The notes under the pieces: model-generated
What the model was told of the DNA's origin: nothing
Database searches by the model: none
What the model saw: the letters and a program-made list of their open reading frames with translations, nothing else
Made by a program: the position numbers and the translations under genes
Assembly: GCA_016704145.1 (NCBI GenBank)
Contig: JADJAS010000007.1
Coordinates: 1,984,001-2,048,000 of the forward strand
DNA from: Rhodocyclaceae bacterium
GTDB lineage: Bacteria; Pseudomonadota; Gammaproteobacteria; Burkholderiales; Rhodocyclaceae
DNA length: 64,000 nucleotides
Reading direction: 5' to 3'
In this document: positions 43,930 to 51,887 of the stretch, in pieces
Numbering within the stretch: position 1 is the stretch's first letter
Layout of the letters: the number at the start of each line of letters is the position of its first letter

Positions 43930-44285
43930 GGCCACAGGCTTCGGATGAATCGCATCCCCGCATGGTACGCCCGTACGAGGCCGTGATTGTCATAACTTGT
44001 GGCCGGTTCGCTTCGGTCAAAGTCAGCCGTGGCCAAGCGCCGGTTCTCGACCCTTGCTCATGCCCGAAGTACTGAAGGACATGATGGGTGGGAAGGCGGA
44101 GAAGGACGAGTCCTGTCCGGACGCCCCATCGTTGCTCGAAACTATCGAACTCGACTGACTCGAGCGCAGGCGTATTCCTTTCCGAGCAATCCTCACCACG
44201 GTTCAAAGCCTCGATCGACGGTATCCGGCAGTTTGATGAAATTCCATTTTAGAATCGCCGCGGACTGTCCGACCGAGAGGAAATC
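43930..44285. other. Gene-free stretch of about 350 bp
   Basis: I see no credible gene. The stretch holds a dispersed-repeat copy (44019-44044) followed by a GC-mixed region with several short self-complementary patches, and a possible -10 TAGAAT at 44252-44257 that could serve lemA. Open frames on the minus strand here lack ribosome-binding sites and protein-like composition. Confidence 0.5.
44019..44044 (+). repeat. Dispersed repeat upstream of lemA
   Basis: AAAGTCAGCCGTGGC exact, then CAAGCGCCGG. Intergenic. Confidence 0.75.
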
Positions 44286-44858
44286 ATGGGTATCGTGTCG
44301 CTGATCGTACTGGGTCTCATCGTCGTCACCATCGTGTATGGCGTGATGATCTACAACGGGCTGGTGCAGGTGAAGCATGCCGTCGCCAAGGCCTGGGCCA
44401 ATATCGACGTGCTGCTCAAGCAGCGCCACGACGAGCTGCCCAAGCTGGTCGAGACCTGCAAGCAGTACAAGCAGTTCGAACAGGAGACCCTGCAGCGCGT
44501 TATCGAAGCCCGCTCGCGCGTGCAGGCAGCGCGCGAGAGCCAGAACATCCCGGCGCTGGGCCAGGCCGAGGGCGCGCTGCGCGCCGGACTGGGCCAGCTG
44601 TTCGCCGTCGCCGAGGCCTATCCCGACCTCAAGGCCAACGAGAACTTCATGCAGTTGCAGACGCGCATCACCGTGCTGGAGAACGGCATCGCCGACCGCC
44701 GCGAACTGTACAACGATGCCGTCAATATCAACAACGTGCGCATCGAACAGTTCCCTGATGCCATCATCGCCGGCATCTTCCGCTTCGGCGCCAAGCCGCT
44801 GCTCGAGTTTTCCGCCGACGAGAAGGCCGACGTCGACATGAAGGCGCTATTCGGCTGA
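44286..44858 (+). CDS. lemA: LemA family protein
   Basis: 190 residues. A single N-terminal membrane helix (residues 3-21) is followed by a cytoplasmic or periplasmic four-helix bundle with the LemA core IYNGLVQVKHAVAKAWANIDVLLKQRHDELPKLVETCK, NLKANENF-type YPDLKANENFMQLQ and the conserved C-terminal YNDAVNINNVRIEQFPD. The biochemical role of LemA is unknown. SD GAGAGGAAA precedes the ATG. It is followed 13 bp later by a GIDE-domain protein, and the two probably work together. Confidence 0.93.
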   Translation: MGIVSLIVLGLIVVTIVYGVMIYNGLVQVKHAVAKAWANIDVLLKQRHDELPKLVETCKQYKQFEQETLQRVIEARSRVQAARESQNIPALGQAEGALRAGLGQLFAVAEAYPDLKANENFMQLQTRITVLENGIADRRELYNDAVNINNVRIEQFPDAIIAGIFRFGAKPLLEFSADEKADVDMKALFG

Positions 44859-44871
44859 AGCGCCCTCGCCG

Positions 44872-45762
44872 ATGCTCGTCCGCCTGCGCCGGGGGTACGG
44901 CAACCTCGTCACCTCCGGTGCTCAGCTTGTCCTCATCGCTGTCGGCCTGCAGACCGAGTCGGTCGTTGGCATGGCCATCTGCCTCGGCCTCATGGCGCCG
45001 ATCAGCCTTGTCGCCTGGACCTCCGCCTATCGTCGCACCCGTGCCATCGACGATACGCCCACCTCGCGCATCGCCTCGGCGGCGCAAGGCTATACGGAGC
45101 TGATCGGCCAGGGCAAGGCGCTCGCCGGCGTGCCGCTGATCAGTCCGGCCTCGCAGCTACCCTGCCTGTGGTACCGCTACACCATCGAGCGGCGCGACAG
45201 CGACAACAAGTGGCACATGGAGGCGCGGGGCGAAAGCGATGCCTCCTTCATTCTCGACGATGGCACGGGCCAATGCGCGGTAGACCCTGAAGGCGCCGAA
45301 ATGCTGATCTCGAAGAAGGATACCTGGATGCGGGGCGAGCGCCGCTACACCCAGTGGCTGCTCATCGAGCGCCAGTCCATCTATGCGCTCGGCCAGTTCG
45401 TCACGCACGGCAGCGTCGACCTGGCGCTGGACCTCGGCCAGGACGTCGGGCAGTTGCTCGCCGACTGGAAGAAGGCGCCCGGAGGATTGCTGGGGCGCTT
45501 CGATCTCGACGGCAACGGCGAGATCGACCTGCGGGAATGGGAACTCGCCCGTGCCCAGGCCCGGCGGGAAGTGCTGGCCAGCCACCGCGAGCTGCGCGGC
45601 GCGGCCGAGCTGCACCTCATGCGGCAGCCGGCCGGCCGGCGGCACTACATCATTTCCGACCTCGATCCGGCCAAGCTGGCGCGGCGCTACCGGCTGTGGG
45701 CCTGGTTCCACCTCGTGGTGTTCTTCGGCGCGCTGATCGCCCTGCCGATGCTGTGGAATTAG
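44872..45762 (+). CDS. GIDE-domain membrane protein with an EF-hand
   Basis: 296 residues. Two N-terminal hydrophobic helices (about 13-52) and one C-terminal helix (274-294) bracket a soluble region. PLISPASQLPCLWYRYTIERR, SDASFILDDGTG and RRYTQWLLIERQSIYALGQF match the GIDE (E3-ligase-like) domain, which often occurs beside LemA. Uniquely visible is a canonical calcium-binding loop DLDGNGEIDLRE at residues 211-222. No RING domain is present, so ubiquitin-ligase activity is not implied. It is cotranscribed with lemA; function is unknown. Confidence 0.78.
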   Translation: MLVRLRRGYGNLVTSGAQLVLIAVGLQTESVVGMAICLGLMAPISLVAWTSAYRRTRAIDDTPTSRIASAAQGYTELIGQGKALAGVPLISPASQLPCLWYRYTIERRDSDNKWHMEARGESDASFILDDGTGQCAVDPEGAEMLISKKDTWMRGERRYTQWLLIERQSIYALGQFVTHGSVDLALDLGQDVGQLLADWKKAPGGLLGRFDLDGNGEIDLREWELARAQARREVLASHRELRGAAELHLMRQPAGRRHYIISDLDPAKLARRYRLWAWFHLVVFFGALIALPMLWN

Positions 45763-45776
45763 CGGGCGAGATAGCG

Positions 45777-45806
45777 AAAAAAATGGCTTGGAGGGTTTGC
45801 TCCAAG
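45777..45806 (-). terminator. Rho-independent terminator of the tRNA operon
   Basis: On the minus strand CTTGGAG (45806-45800) pairs with CTCCAAG (45793-45787) around CAAACC, followed by CATTTTTTT. It lies 14 bp beyond tRNA-Glu and ends the tRNA transcript. It also sits just after the GIDE gene on the other strand. Confidence 0.85.
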
Positions 45807-45819
45807 TCATCGATCGTTC

Positions 45820-45895
45820 TGGCGTCCCCACGGGGATTCGAACCCCGGTTCATACCGTGAAAGGGTATTGTCCTAGGCCTCTAGACGATAGGGAC
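45820..45895 (-). tRNA. tRNA-Glu (anticodon TTC)
   Basis: 76 nt with encoded CCA. The acceptor stem is GTCCCTA/TGGGGAC with one G-U pair, the anticodon loop CCTTTCACGG gives TTC, and the T-arm contains GGTTCGAATCC. Second gene of a two-tRNA operon, 8 nt after tRNA-Ala. Confidence 0.95.
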
Positions 45896-45903
45896 GTATC
45901 GTT

Positions 45904-45978
<75 letters not shown>

Positions 45979-45992
45979 ACAAGAGAGCGCGC

Positions 45993-46021
45993 ATTATATG
46001 GACGACCAACTTGGCTGTAAA
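45993..46021 (-). promoter_or_regulatory. Promoter of the tRNA-Ala/tRNA-Glu operon
   Basis: Minus strand: TTTACA (46021-46016), exactly 17 bp, TATAAT (45998-45993), then GCGCGC. The GC-rich discriminator is typical of stringently controlled stable-RNA promoters. tRNA-Ala begins 14 bp downstream. Confidence 0.85.
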
Positions 46022-46039
46022 GGTCGGGTCGTAAACTTT

Positions 46040-47437
46040 TTACAGAACCTTGCCAGGATTCATCAACCCCCGTGGATCGAGGGCCTGCTTGACCTTGCGC
46101 ATCAGGTCCATCTCAACTTCGCTCTTGTAGCGCAGCACCTCGTCGCGCTTGAGCTGGCCCAGGCCATGCTCGGCCGAGATCGAGCCGCCGAGTTCGGCGA
46201 CCAGGTCGTGCACGATGCGATTGACGACTTCCGTTTGACCGATGAAGGCGGCATTGTCCTGCGCTCGCGGCTTCGACTGGTTGTAATGCAGGTTGCCATC
46301 GCCGAGATGGCCGAAGCAGACGATCCGCACGCCTGGGAAAGCCGATGCCAGGGTGGCATCGCCGCGCGCGATGAATTCGGGAATTCGCGACACCGGGAGC
46401 GAGATGTCGTGCTTGATCGAGACCCCCTCGATCTTCTGCGCCTCGGAGATGTTCTCGCGCAGCGCCCAGAATGCCCGCGCCTGTTTTTCGTTGCGGGCGA
46501 TGGCGGCGTCTGCCGCAACGCGCGCGACGATGGCCTCGGCCAGGACCTCTTCCAGCGCGGCGGAAATATCACCGGCCATGGTGTCGGAAAGCTCGATGAG
46601 TACCTGCCAGGGCGAAGGCAGCGGCAGCGGATCGCGGCTGCCGGGAATGTTCCCAAGCACCAGATCGAGCGCCGGCCGGCCGACCAGTTCGAAGGCGGTA
46701 ACGCGCCCGCCGATCTTCTCGCGCAGCCGGGTCAGCAGCGTCACCGCGGCCTCCGGCGTCGGTACGCTCGCCCAGGCGGTGGCCACGCTGCGCGGCCGCG
46801 AATAGAGCTTCAGCACGGCGGCGGTGATGAGGCCCAGCGTGCCTTCGGCGCCGATGAAAAGGTGCTTCAGGTCGTAGCCGGTGTTGTCCTTGCGCAGCCC
46901 GCGCAAGCCGTGCCAGACACGACCATCGGCCAGCACCACCTCGAGGCCGAGGCAAAGATCGCGGGCATTGCCGTAACGCAGCACCTGCACGCCACCCGCG
47001 TTGGTGGACAGATTGCCGCCGATGGTGGCCGTGCCTTCCGCCGCCAACGACAAGGGGAATAGCCGATCGGCGTGTCGGGCGGCCTCCTGCACCTCGAACA
47101 GCGTGCAGCCGGCCTCGACGGTAATGGTGTTGTTGGCGACATCGACAGCACGCACGCGCCGAAGCCTGCGCAAACTGACCACGATCTCGCCCGCGATCGG
47201 CGTCGCGCCGCCGCACAGACCGGTGTTGCCGCCCTGCGGCACGATGGCGACACCCGCCTGCGCGCACAGCCGCACCACTTCCGCCACATCCGGCGTGTCG
47301 CCAGGGCTGACTATGGCGAGTGGCGTGCCTTGGTAACGGCCACGCCAGTCGGTCGCGAACGGCGCGATGTTGTCGCCGCCGGTCAGCATGTGCCCCGTGC
47401 CGACGATGGCCCGCAAGGTGTCGATCAGGTCGCTCAT
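46040..47437 (-). CDS. FAD-binding 2-hydroxyacid dehydrogenase (GlcD/D-lactate dehydrogenase type)
   Basis: 465 residues. An N-terminal PCMH FAD domain shows IVPQGGNTGLCGGATP and GTATIGGNLSTNAGGVQVLRYGNARDL. The C-terminal FAD-oxidase domain has RENISEAQKIEGVSIKHDISLPVSRIPEF, FGHLGDGNLHYN and ISAEHGLGQLKRD. These are the marks of the D-lactate/D-2-hydroxyglutarate/glycolate dehydrogenase family; exact substrate cannot be set. The start overlaps the patatin stop by 4 bp, giving the order rimO, patatin, dehydrogenase in one leftward unit. Confidence 0.87.
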   Translation of the reverse strand: MSDLIDTLRAIVGTGHMLTGGDNIAPFATDWRGRYQGTPLAIVSPGDTPDVAEVVRLCAQAGVAIVPQGGNTGLCGGATPIAGEIVVSLRRLRRVRAVDVANNTITVEAGCTLFEVQEAARHADRLFPLSLAAEGTATIGGNLSTNAGGVQVLRYGNARDLCLGLEVVLADGRVWHGLRGLRKDNTGYDLKHLFIGAEGTLGLITAAVLKLYSRPRSVATAWASVPTPEAAVTLLTRLREKIGGRVTAFELVGRPALDLVLGNIPGSRDPLPLPSPWQVLIELSDTMAGDISAALEEVLAEAIVARVAADAAIARNEKQARAFWALRENISEAQKIEGVSIKHDISLPVSRIPEFIARGDATLASAFPGVRIVCFGHLGDGNLHYNQSKPRAQDNAAFIGQTEVVNRIVHDLVAELGGSISAEHGLGQLKRDEVLRYKSEVEMDLMRKVKQALDPRGLMNPGKVL

Positions 47438-48300
47438 GGACTCAGCGCGTATTCGATGGCCGGCAGCATGCGTTTCACGGCCGCGGCACCCTCCGGGATC
47501 ACCTCGGCGGCCCGGTGAAAGTCCATCAGCCCGAGGTGCGCGAGGCGTGGCGCCACCAGCACGTCGGCCGGTTCGCCGGCCAGGCGGCTGCGGGCGATGC
47601 GCGTCTGCATGATCTGAATGCTGGTCGACAATACCCCGGTCAGCGAGGGCGCGTCATGATCGCGCTTGATGCCCAGACTAGCCAAGAGTCGGTCGGACCA
47701 ATCCGCGCCGTGGCCCGCTTCCCCACCCGAGCCACGCCTGAGCGAGCTGCCGACGATGTCGGAGCCGAGGTCGACCGCGATGACGACATCGGCGCCCAGC
47801 GCACGGCACAGCGACACCGGCACGGGATTGACCAGACCGCCATCGACCAGTAGCCGACCATCGCGATTGACCGGCGCGAACAGGCCGGGCAGCGCGATCG
47901 AGGCACGCACCGCCGCCGCCACCGAACCTTCGCGCAGCCAGACTTCACGGCCGTTGGCCAGGTCGGTGGCGACACAGGCGAACGGCAGCGGCAGCGCCGA
48001 GAAGTCCTTGTCGACGAAATGACGCTCGAAGAAGGCGATCAGTTTGTCGCCCTTCAACAGTCCGCCAGCCAGGCTGACGTCGAGCAGGCCGACGACGTCC
48101 TTCCAGGCCAGTCCCGACACCCACTGTTCGAGCGCCGCCAGATCGCCATCGGCATAAGCCGCGCCCACCAGCGCGCCCACGGAACAGCCACAGAGCACAT
48201 CCGGGCGAATGCCGGCTTCCTCGAGCGCGCGGATGACGCCGATATGGGCCCAGCCGCGCGCCGAGCCACTGCCGAGCGCCAGGCCGATTTTCGGTTTCAT
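47434..48300 (-). CDS. Patatin-like phospholipase (RssA-like)
   Basis: 288 residues. The patatin oxyanion motif GSGSARGWAH follows the N-terminal strand, the nucleophile is in GCSVGALVGA (G-x-S-x-G), and the catalytic Asp is in VDGGLVNPVP (D-G-G). This is a cytosolic serine hydrolase likely acting on phospholipids. Start ATG 48300 overlaps the rimO stop, and its own stop overlaps the next gene start, so all three are translationally coupled. Confidence 0.9.
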   Translation of the reverse strand: MKPKIGLALGSGSARGWAHIGVIRALEEAGIRPDVLCGCSVGALVGAAYADGDLAALEQWVSGLAWKDVVGLLDVSLAGGLLKGDKLIAFFERHFVDKDFSALPLPFACVATDLANGREVWLREGSVAAAVRASIALPGLFAPVNRDGRLLVDGGLVNPVPVSLCRALGADVVIAVDLGSDIVGSSLRRGSGGEAGHGADWSDRLLASLGIKRDHDAPSLTGVLSTSIQIMQTRIARSRLAGEPADVLVAPRLAHLGLMDFHRAAEVIPEGAAAVKRMLPAIEYALSP

Positions 48301-49631
48301 GCCGGAGCGGCGTTCAACGTGGCGAACAGATCGTGCACGTCGCAGTCGGTCACCATCACCGTGGCGAACTGGCCGACCTCGAGGTCGTGGCCATCGGTGA
48401 TGTACACCACGCCATCGATCTCGGGCGCATCGGCGCTGGAACGGGCAATGGCACCCTCGTCGTCCACATCGTCGACCAGCACCTGAATGGTCTCGCCGAT
48501 GCGCTGCTCCAGGCGCCGCGTGCTGATATCCTCCTGATGCGCCATCAGCCGGGCGCGGCGCTCCTCGCGCAGCTGTTCGGGCAGCGCGCCGGGCAGGGCG
48601 TTGGCGCTGGCGCCGTCGACCGGCGAATAGGCGAAACAACCGACGCGATCCAGTTCGGCGGCATCGAGGAATTGCAGCAGTTCGTCGAATTCCCGTTCGG
48701 TCTCGCCGGGAAAGCCGGTGATGAAGGTCGAACGGATAGTCAGCCGTGGCACCGCGCCACGCCAGGCGGCAATGCGATCGAGCGTCTTGTCGATGTCGCC
48801 TGGCCGCTTCATCAGCTTGAGGATGCGCGGGCTGGCGTGCTGGAACGGCACGTCGAGGTAGGGAAGAATTCTTCCCTCGGCCATCAGCGGCAGCAGGTCG
48901 TCCACGCTCGGATACGGATAGACGTAGTGCATGCGCACCCAGACGCCGAGTTGACCGAGCTCGCGCGCCAGTTCGACGAGCCTGGTTTTCACCGGCCGGC
49001 CGCCCACGAAGCCGGTGCGGTACTTGAGGTCGACGCCGTAGGCGCTGGTGTCCTGCGAGACGATCAGCAGTTCCCTGACGCCGGCGTCGACGAGCTTTTC
49101 GGCTTCTTGCACGATCTCGCCGATCGGCCGGCTGACAAGGTCGCCGCGCAGGCTGGGGATGATGCAGAAGCTGCAACGGTGGTTGCAACCTTCCGAAATC
49201 TTCAGGTAGGCATAGTGTTCGGGTGTCAGCTTGATGCCCTGTGGAGGAACGAGATCGACGAAGGGATCGTGCAGCGGTGGCAGATGCTCATGCACCGCCG
49301 CCATCACCTCGGACAGCGCATGCGGACCGGTCACCGCCAGCACCCTGGGGTGCGCTTCGCGGACAATGTCCCCTTTCGCGCCCAGGCAGCCGGTGACGAT
49401 CACGCGGCCATTCTCGGCCAACGCCTCGCCGATGGCCTCCAGCGATTCCGCCACCGCGGCATCGATGAAACCGCAGGTGTTCACAATCACCAGGTCGGCA
49501 CCGTCGTGGGAAGGGGAAAGCTCGTAGCCCTCGGCGCGCAGCCGGGTCAGGATGTTCTCCGCGTCGACAGTCGCCTTTGGGCAGCCGAGCGAGACGAAGC
49601 CAACCGTCGGTGCCTTACCGCGGCGAGTCAC
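48297..49631 (-). CDS. rimO: Ribosomal protein uS12 methylthiotransferase RimO
   Basis: Radical-SAM enzyme that adds a methylthio group to an Asp of ribosomal protein S12. 444 residues. MTTase-domain cysteines are Cys17, Cys53 and Cys82. The radical-SAM cluster is Cys149-Cys153-Cys156 in EGCNHRCSFCIIP. The C-terminal TRAM domain covers GETIQVLVDD onward. An in-frame dispersed repeat (48737-48762) encodes GAVPRLTIR in the radical-SAM barrel. Confidence 0.95.
   Translation of the reverse strand: MTRRGKAPTVGFVSLGCPKATVDAENILTRLRAEGYELSPSHDGADLVIVNTCGFIDAAVAESLEAIGEALAENGRVIVTGCLGAKGDIVREAHPRVLAVTGPHALSEVMAAVHEHLPPLHDPFVDLVPPQGIKLTPEHYAYLKISEGCNHRCSFCIIPSLRGDLVSRPIGEIVQEAEKLVDAGVRELLIVSQDTSAYGVDLKYRTGFVGGRPVKTRLVELARELGQLGVWVRMHYVYPYPSVDDLLPLMAEGRILPYLDVPFQHASPRILKLMKRPGDIDKTLDRIAAWRGAVPRLTIRSTFITGFPGETEREFDELLQFLDAAELDRVGCFAYSPVDGASANALPGALPEQLREERRARLMAHQEDISTRRLEQRIGETIQVLVDDVDDEGAIARSSADAPEIDGVVYITDGHDLEVGQFATVMVTDCDVHDLFATLNAAPA
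48737..48762 (+). repeat. Dispersed repeat in rimO
   Basis: ATAGTCAGCCGTGGC, then ACCGCGCCACG. In frame on the rimO strand as GAVPRLTIR. Confidence 0.6.
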
Positions 49632-49640
49632 TAACTTCTC

Positions 49641-50210
49641 TTACTTCTTTTCGGCGGGCTTCTCGGCCGAACCCTGCGGATATCCGGGGAACTGGAAGCC
49701 GGAGAAAAGCTTGCGGGTCTGTTCCTGCATGCTGTCCTGCATCTGCTGGAACATCTTGGCGCTTTGCTCGACGTAGGCGCCCATCATGCTCTGCATGGCC
49801 GGCCCCTGGAAGTTGAGGAACTGCGACCAGAGCTCCTTGCTCATCGAGGCGTTGTCACCATACAGATGCCGCGCCTGGTCTTGCAGCTTCTTCTGCATGT
49901 CGGTGAAGGCCTTGATGTTGTTCTCGAGATACTGCCCCATCATGCCCTGCATGGCATTGCCATAGAAGCGGATCATGTGGGAGAGCACGTCGGAAGAGAA
50001 CATCGGTACGCCGGCCGCTTCTTCCTCGAGGATGATCTGCAGCAGGATGCTGCGCGTCAGGTCGTCGCCCGACTTGGCGTCGATCACCTGGAAGTCCTCG
50101 TGCTTGAGCACCAGATCCTTGACGTCGACCAGCGTGATATAGGTGCTGGTCCGCGTGTCGTAGAGGCGGCGGTTCGGGTACTTCTTGATCAGTCTGACTT
50201 GCTCGGCCAT
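49641..50210 (-). CDS. phaR: Polyhydroxyalkanoate synthesis repressor PhaR
   Basis: 189 residues. The N-terminal DNA/PHB-binding domain IKKYPNRRLYDTRTSTYITL is followed by the PHB accumulation regulatory domain, FSSDVLSHMIRFYGNAMQGMMGQYLENNIKAF, and an amphipathic Met/Gln-rich helix. PhaR represses phasin and its own gene and leaves DNA when it binds nascent PHA granules. ATG 50210 has GGGAGA upstream. It is the last gene, downstream of phaB, on the minus strand; a candidate operator overlaps its promoter. Confidence 0.94.
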   Translation of the reverse strand: MAEQVRLIKKYPNRRLYDTRTSTYITLVDVKDLVLKHEDFQVIDAKSGDDLTRSILLQIILEEEAAGVPMFSSDVLSHMIRFYGNAMQGMMGQYLENNIKAFTDMQKKLQDQARHLYGDNASMSKELWSQFLNFQGPAMQSMMGAYVEQSAKMFQQMQDSMQEQTRKLFSGFQFPGYPQGSAEKPAEKK

Positions 50211-50237
50211 GGCGATCTCCCCCAGCCACCGGATCGT

Positions 50238-50260
50238 GGCAGTGCAGCAATTATATAAGC
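50238..50260 (-). promoter_or_regulatory. phaR promoter with candidate PhaR operator
   Basis: Minus strand TATAAT (50255-50250) runs directly into TGCTGCACTGCC. A closely similar arrangement, TACAAT followed by GCTGCAATGC, occurs in front of phaC. TGC-rich sites are the known kind of target for PhaR in other bacteria, so autoregulation is likely. Confidence 0.5.
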
Positions 50261-50293
50261 AAACCCCCCGCCGAAGCAGGGGGATGGCCAAGC

Positions 50294-50319
50294 TTCGGCG
50301 TGCCGCCGCGACTGACTCT
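50294..50319 (-). repeat. Dispersed repeat between phaB and phaR
   Basis: Minus strand AGAGTCAGTCGCGGCG, then GCACGCCGAA. It starts at the phaB stop. Confidence 0.7.
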
Positions 50320-51062
50320 TACTGGAAATGCAGGCCGCCGTTGATGTTCAGCGTCGCGCCAGTCATGTAAGCCGCCGACTCCGAGGCAAGATAGGAGCAA
50401 AGCGCGCCGATCTCCTCGGGCTTGGCCAGGCGCTTCATCGGGATGGAATCGATGATGCCCTTCAGCACATCCTCGCGGATGGCCATGACCATCTTGGTGC
50501 CGACATAGCCTGGGGCGATGGCGTTAACCGTAACGCCCTTGGTGGCCAGTTCCTGCGCCAGCGCCTTGCTGAAGCCGATCACGCCGGCCTTGGCCGCCGA
50601 GTAGTTGGTCTGGCCGGCCTGGCCCTTGACGCCGTTCACCGACGAGATGCTGATGACGCGTCCCCAGCCGCGCTCGGCCATTTTCGCCGACACCTGCTTG
50701 GTCATGTTGAACAGGCTGCTCAGGTTGGTGGCGATCACCGCATCCCACTGGTCCTTTTCCATCTTGGCAAAAAAGCGGTCGCGGGTGATGCCGGCGTTGT
50801 TGACCAGGATGTCCACCGGACCGGCGGCGGCTTCGGCATCGGCGACCATTTTCTTGCAGTCGTCGATGTTCGAAACGTCACCGGCCACGCAGACGAAGCC
50901 CTTGAAGCCGGCGGCGGCCATTTCCTTCAGCCATTCGTCCTTGTTGTCGAACTGCGGGTGGTAGGCCGCCACGACCTGGTAGCCATCTTTCGCGAACGCC
51001 TGGCAAATGGCGGTACCGAGACCGCCCATGGCGCCGGTGACGAGAGCTACGCGTTGAGTCAT
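50319..51062 (-). CDS. phaB: Acetoacetyl-CoA reductase (first copy)
   Basis: NADPH-dependent SDR that makes (R)-3-hydroxybutyryl-CoA for PHB. 247 residues. TGAMGGLGTAI is the cofactor loop, NNAGITRDRFF, the catalytic SSVNGVKGQAGQTNYSAAKAG (Ser, Tyr, Lys), and the C-terminal TGATLNINGGLHFQ are diagnostic of PhaB. It lies between its paralog and phaR. A repeat copy (50294-50319) overlaps its stop region. Confidence 0.93.
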   Translation of the reverse strand: MTQRVALVTGAMGGLGTAICQAFAKDGYQVVAAYHPQFDNKDEWLKEMAAAGFKGFVCVAGDVSNIDDCKKMVADAEAAAGPVDILVNNAGITRDRFFAKMEKDQWDAVIATNLSSLFNMTKQVSAKMAERGWGRVISISSVNGVKGQAGQTNYSAAKAGVIGFSKALAQELATKGVTVNAIAPGYVGTKMVMAIREDVLKGIIDSIPMKRLAKPEEIGALCSYLASESAAYMTGATLNINGGLHFQ

Positions 51063-51116
51063 TTTTGCTACTCCTTTGCTGGAAAAAGGCGGCCGACCTG
51101 CCCGGGTCGCGAAGAC

Positions 51117-51857
51117 CTAGAACATGTGCTGACCACCATTGATGGAAATATTGGCGCCATTGACGAAGGCCGCCTCCTCGGACGCCAGATAGGCGACGAG
51201 GCCGGCGACTTCCTCGGGCTTGCCGAGCCGCGACATCGGAATCTGCGGCAGGATCTTCGAGTCGAGCACGTCCTGCGGGATCGCCATGACCATCTTGGTG
51301 CCGATGTAGCCCGGCGAGATGGTGTTCACGGTAACGCCCTTCTTCGCCACTTCCAGTGCCAGCGACTTGGTGAAGCCGTGCATGCCGGCCTTGGCTGCCG
51401 CGTAGTTGGTCTGGCCGAACGCGCCCTTGGTGCCGTTCACCGACGAGATGTTGATGACCCGCCCCCAGCCGCGCTCCATCATGCTGTCCATGACTTGCTT
51501 GGTCATGTTGAACACGGAGTCGAGGTTGGTGTGCATCACCGCGTCCCAGTCGGACTTGCTCATCTTCTTGAACGTCATGTCGCGCGTGATGCCGGCGTTG
51601 TTCACCAGCACGTCGACCGGACCGAGATCCTTCACCACCTGGTCGACACAAGCCTTGCAGGCGTCGAAATCGGTGACGTCGCAGGCATAAGCCTTGAAGC
51701 CGAAGCCCATGTCGTTCATCTTGCGCAGCCATTCCTGCGCGGTCTTGTTGCTCGGGCTGTAGGTGGTGATCACCTTGTCGCCCAGCGCCGCCAGCTTGAC
51801 GCAAATGGCCTCGCCGAGACCGCCCATACCGCCTGTTACCAGTGCCACTCGTTGCAT
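51117..51857 (-). CDS. phaB: Acetoacetyl-CoA reductase (second copy)
   Basis: 246 residues, clearly a paralog of the downstream phaB with the same motifs: TGGMGGLGEAI, NNAGITRDMTF, SSVNGTKGAFGQTNYAAAKAG, NGANISINGGQHMF. Differences cluster in the N-terminal half (TYSPSNKTAQEWLRKMND), suggesting divergence rather than recent duplication. The gene lies 30 bp after phaC, so phaC-phaB-phaB form one transcript. SD AAGGAGGAG is strong. Confidence 0.93.
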   Translation of the reverse strand: MQRVALVTGGMGGLGEAICVKLAALGDKVITTYSPSNKTAQEWLRKMNDMGFGFKAYACDVTDFDACKACVDQVVKDLGPVDVLVNNAGITRDMTFKKMSKSDWDAVMHTNLDSVFNMTKQVMDSMMERGWGRVINISSVNGTKGAFGQTNYAAAKAGMHGFTKSLALEVAKKGVTVNTISPGYIGTKMVMAIPQDVLDSKILPQIPMSRLGKPEEVAGLVAYLASEEAAFVNGANISINGGQHMF

Positions 51858-51887
51858 TTTTCACTCCTCCTTGTTGATGCTGCGTTG

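Noticed and set aside
43829..44206. A 125-codon minus-strand frame upstream of the FeeM-PilZ gene
   Set aside because: It overlaps the 5' part of a real gene in another frame, crosses a dispersed-repeat copy and lacks a ribosome-binding site.
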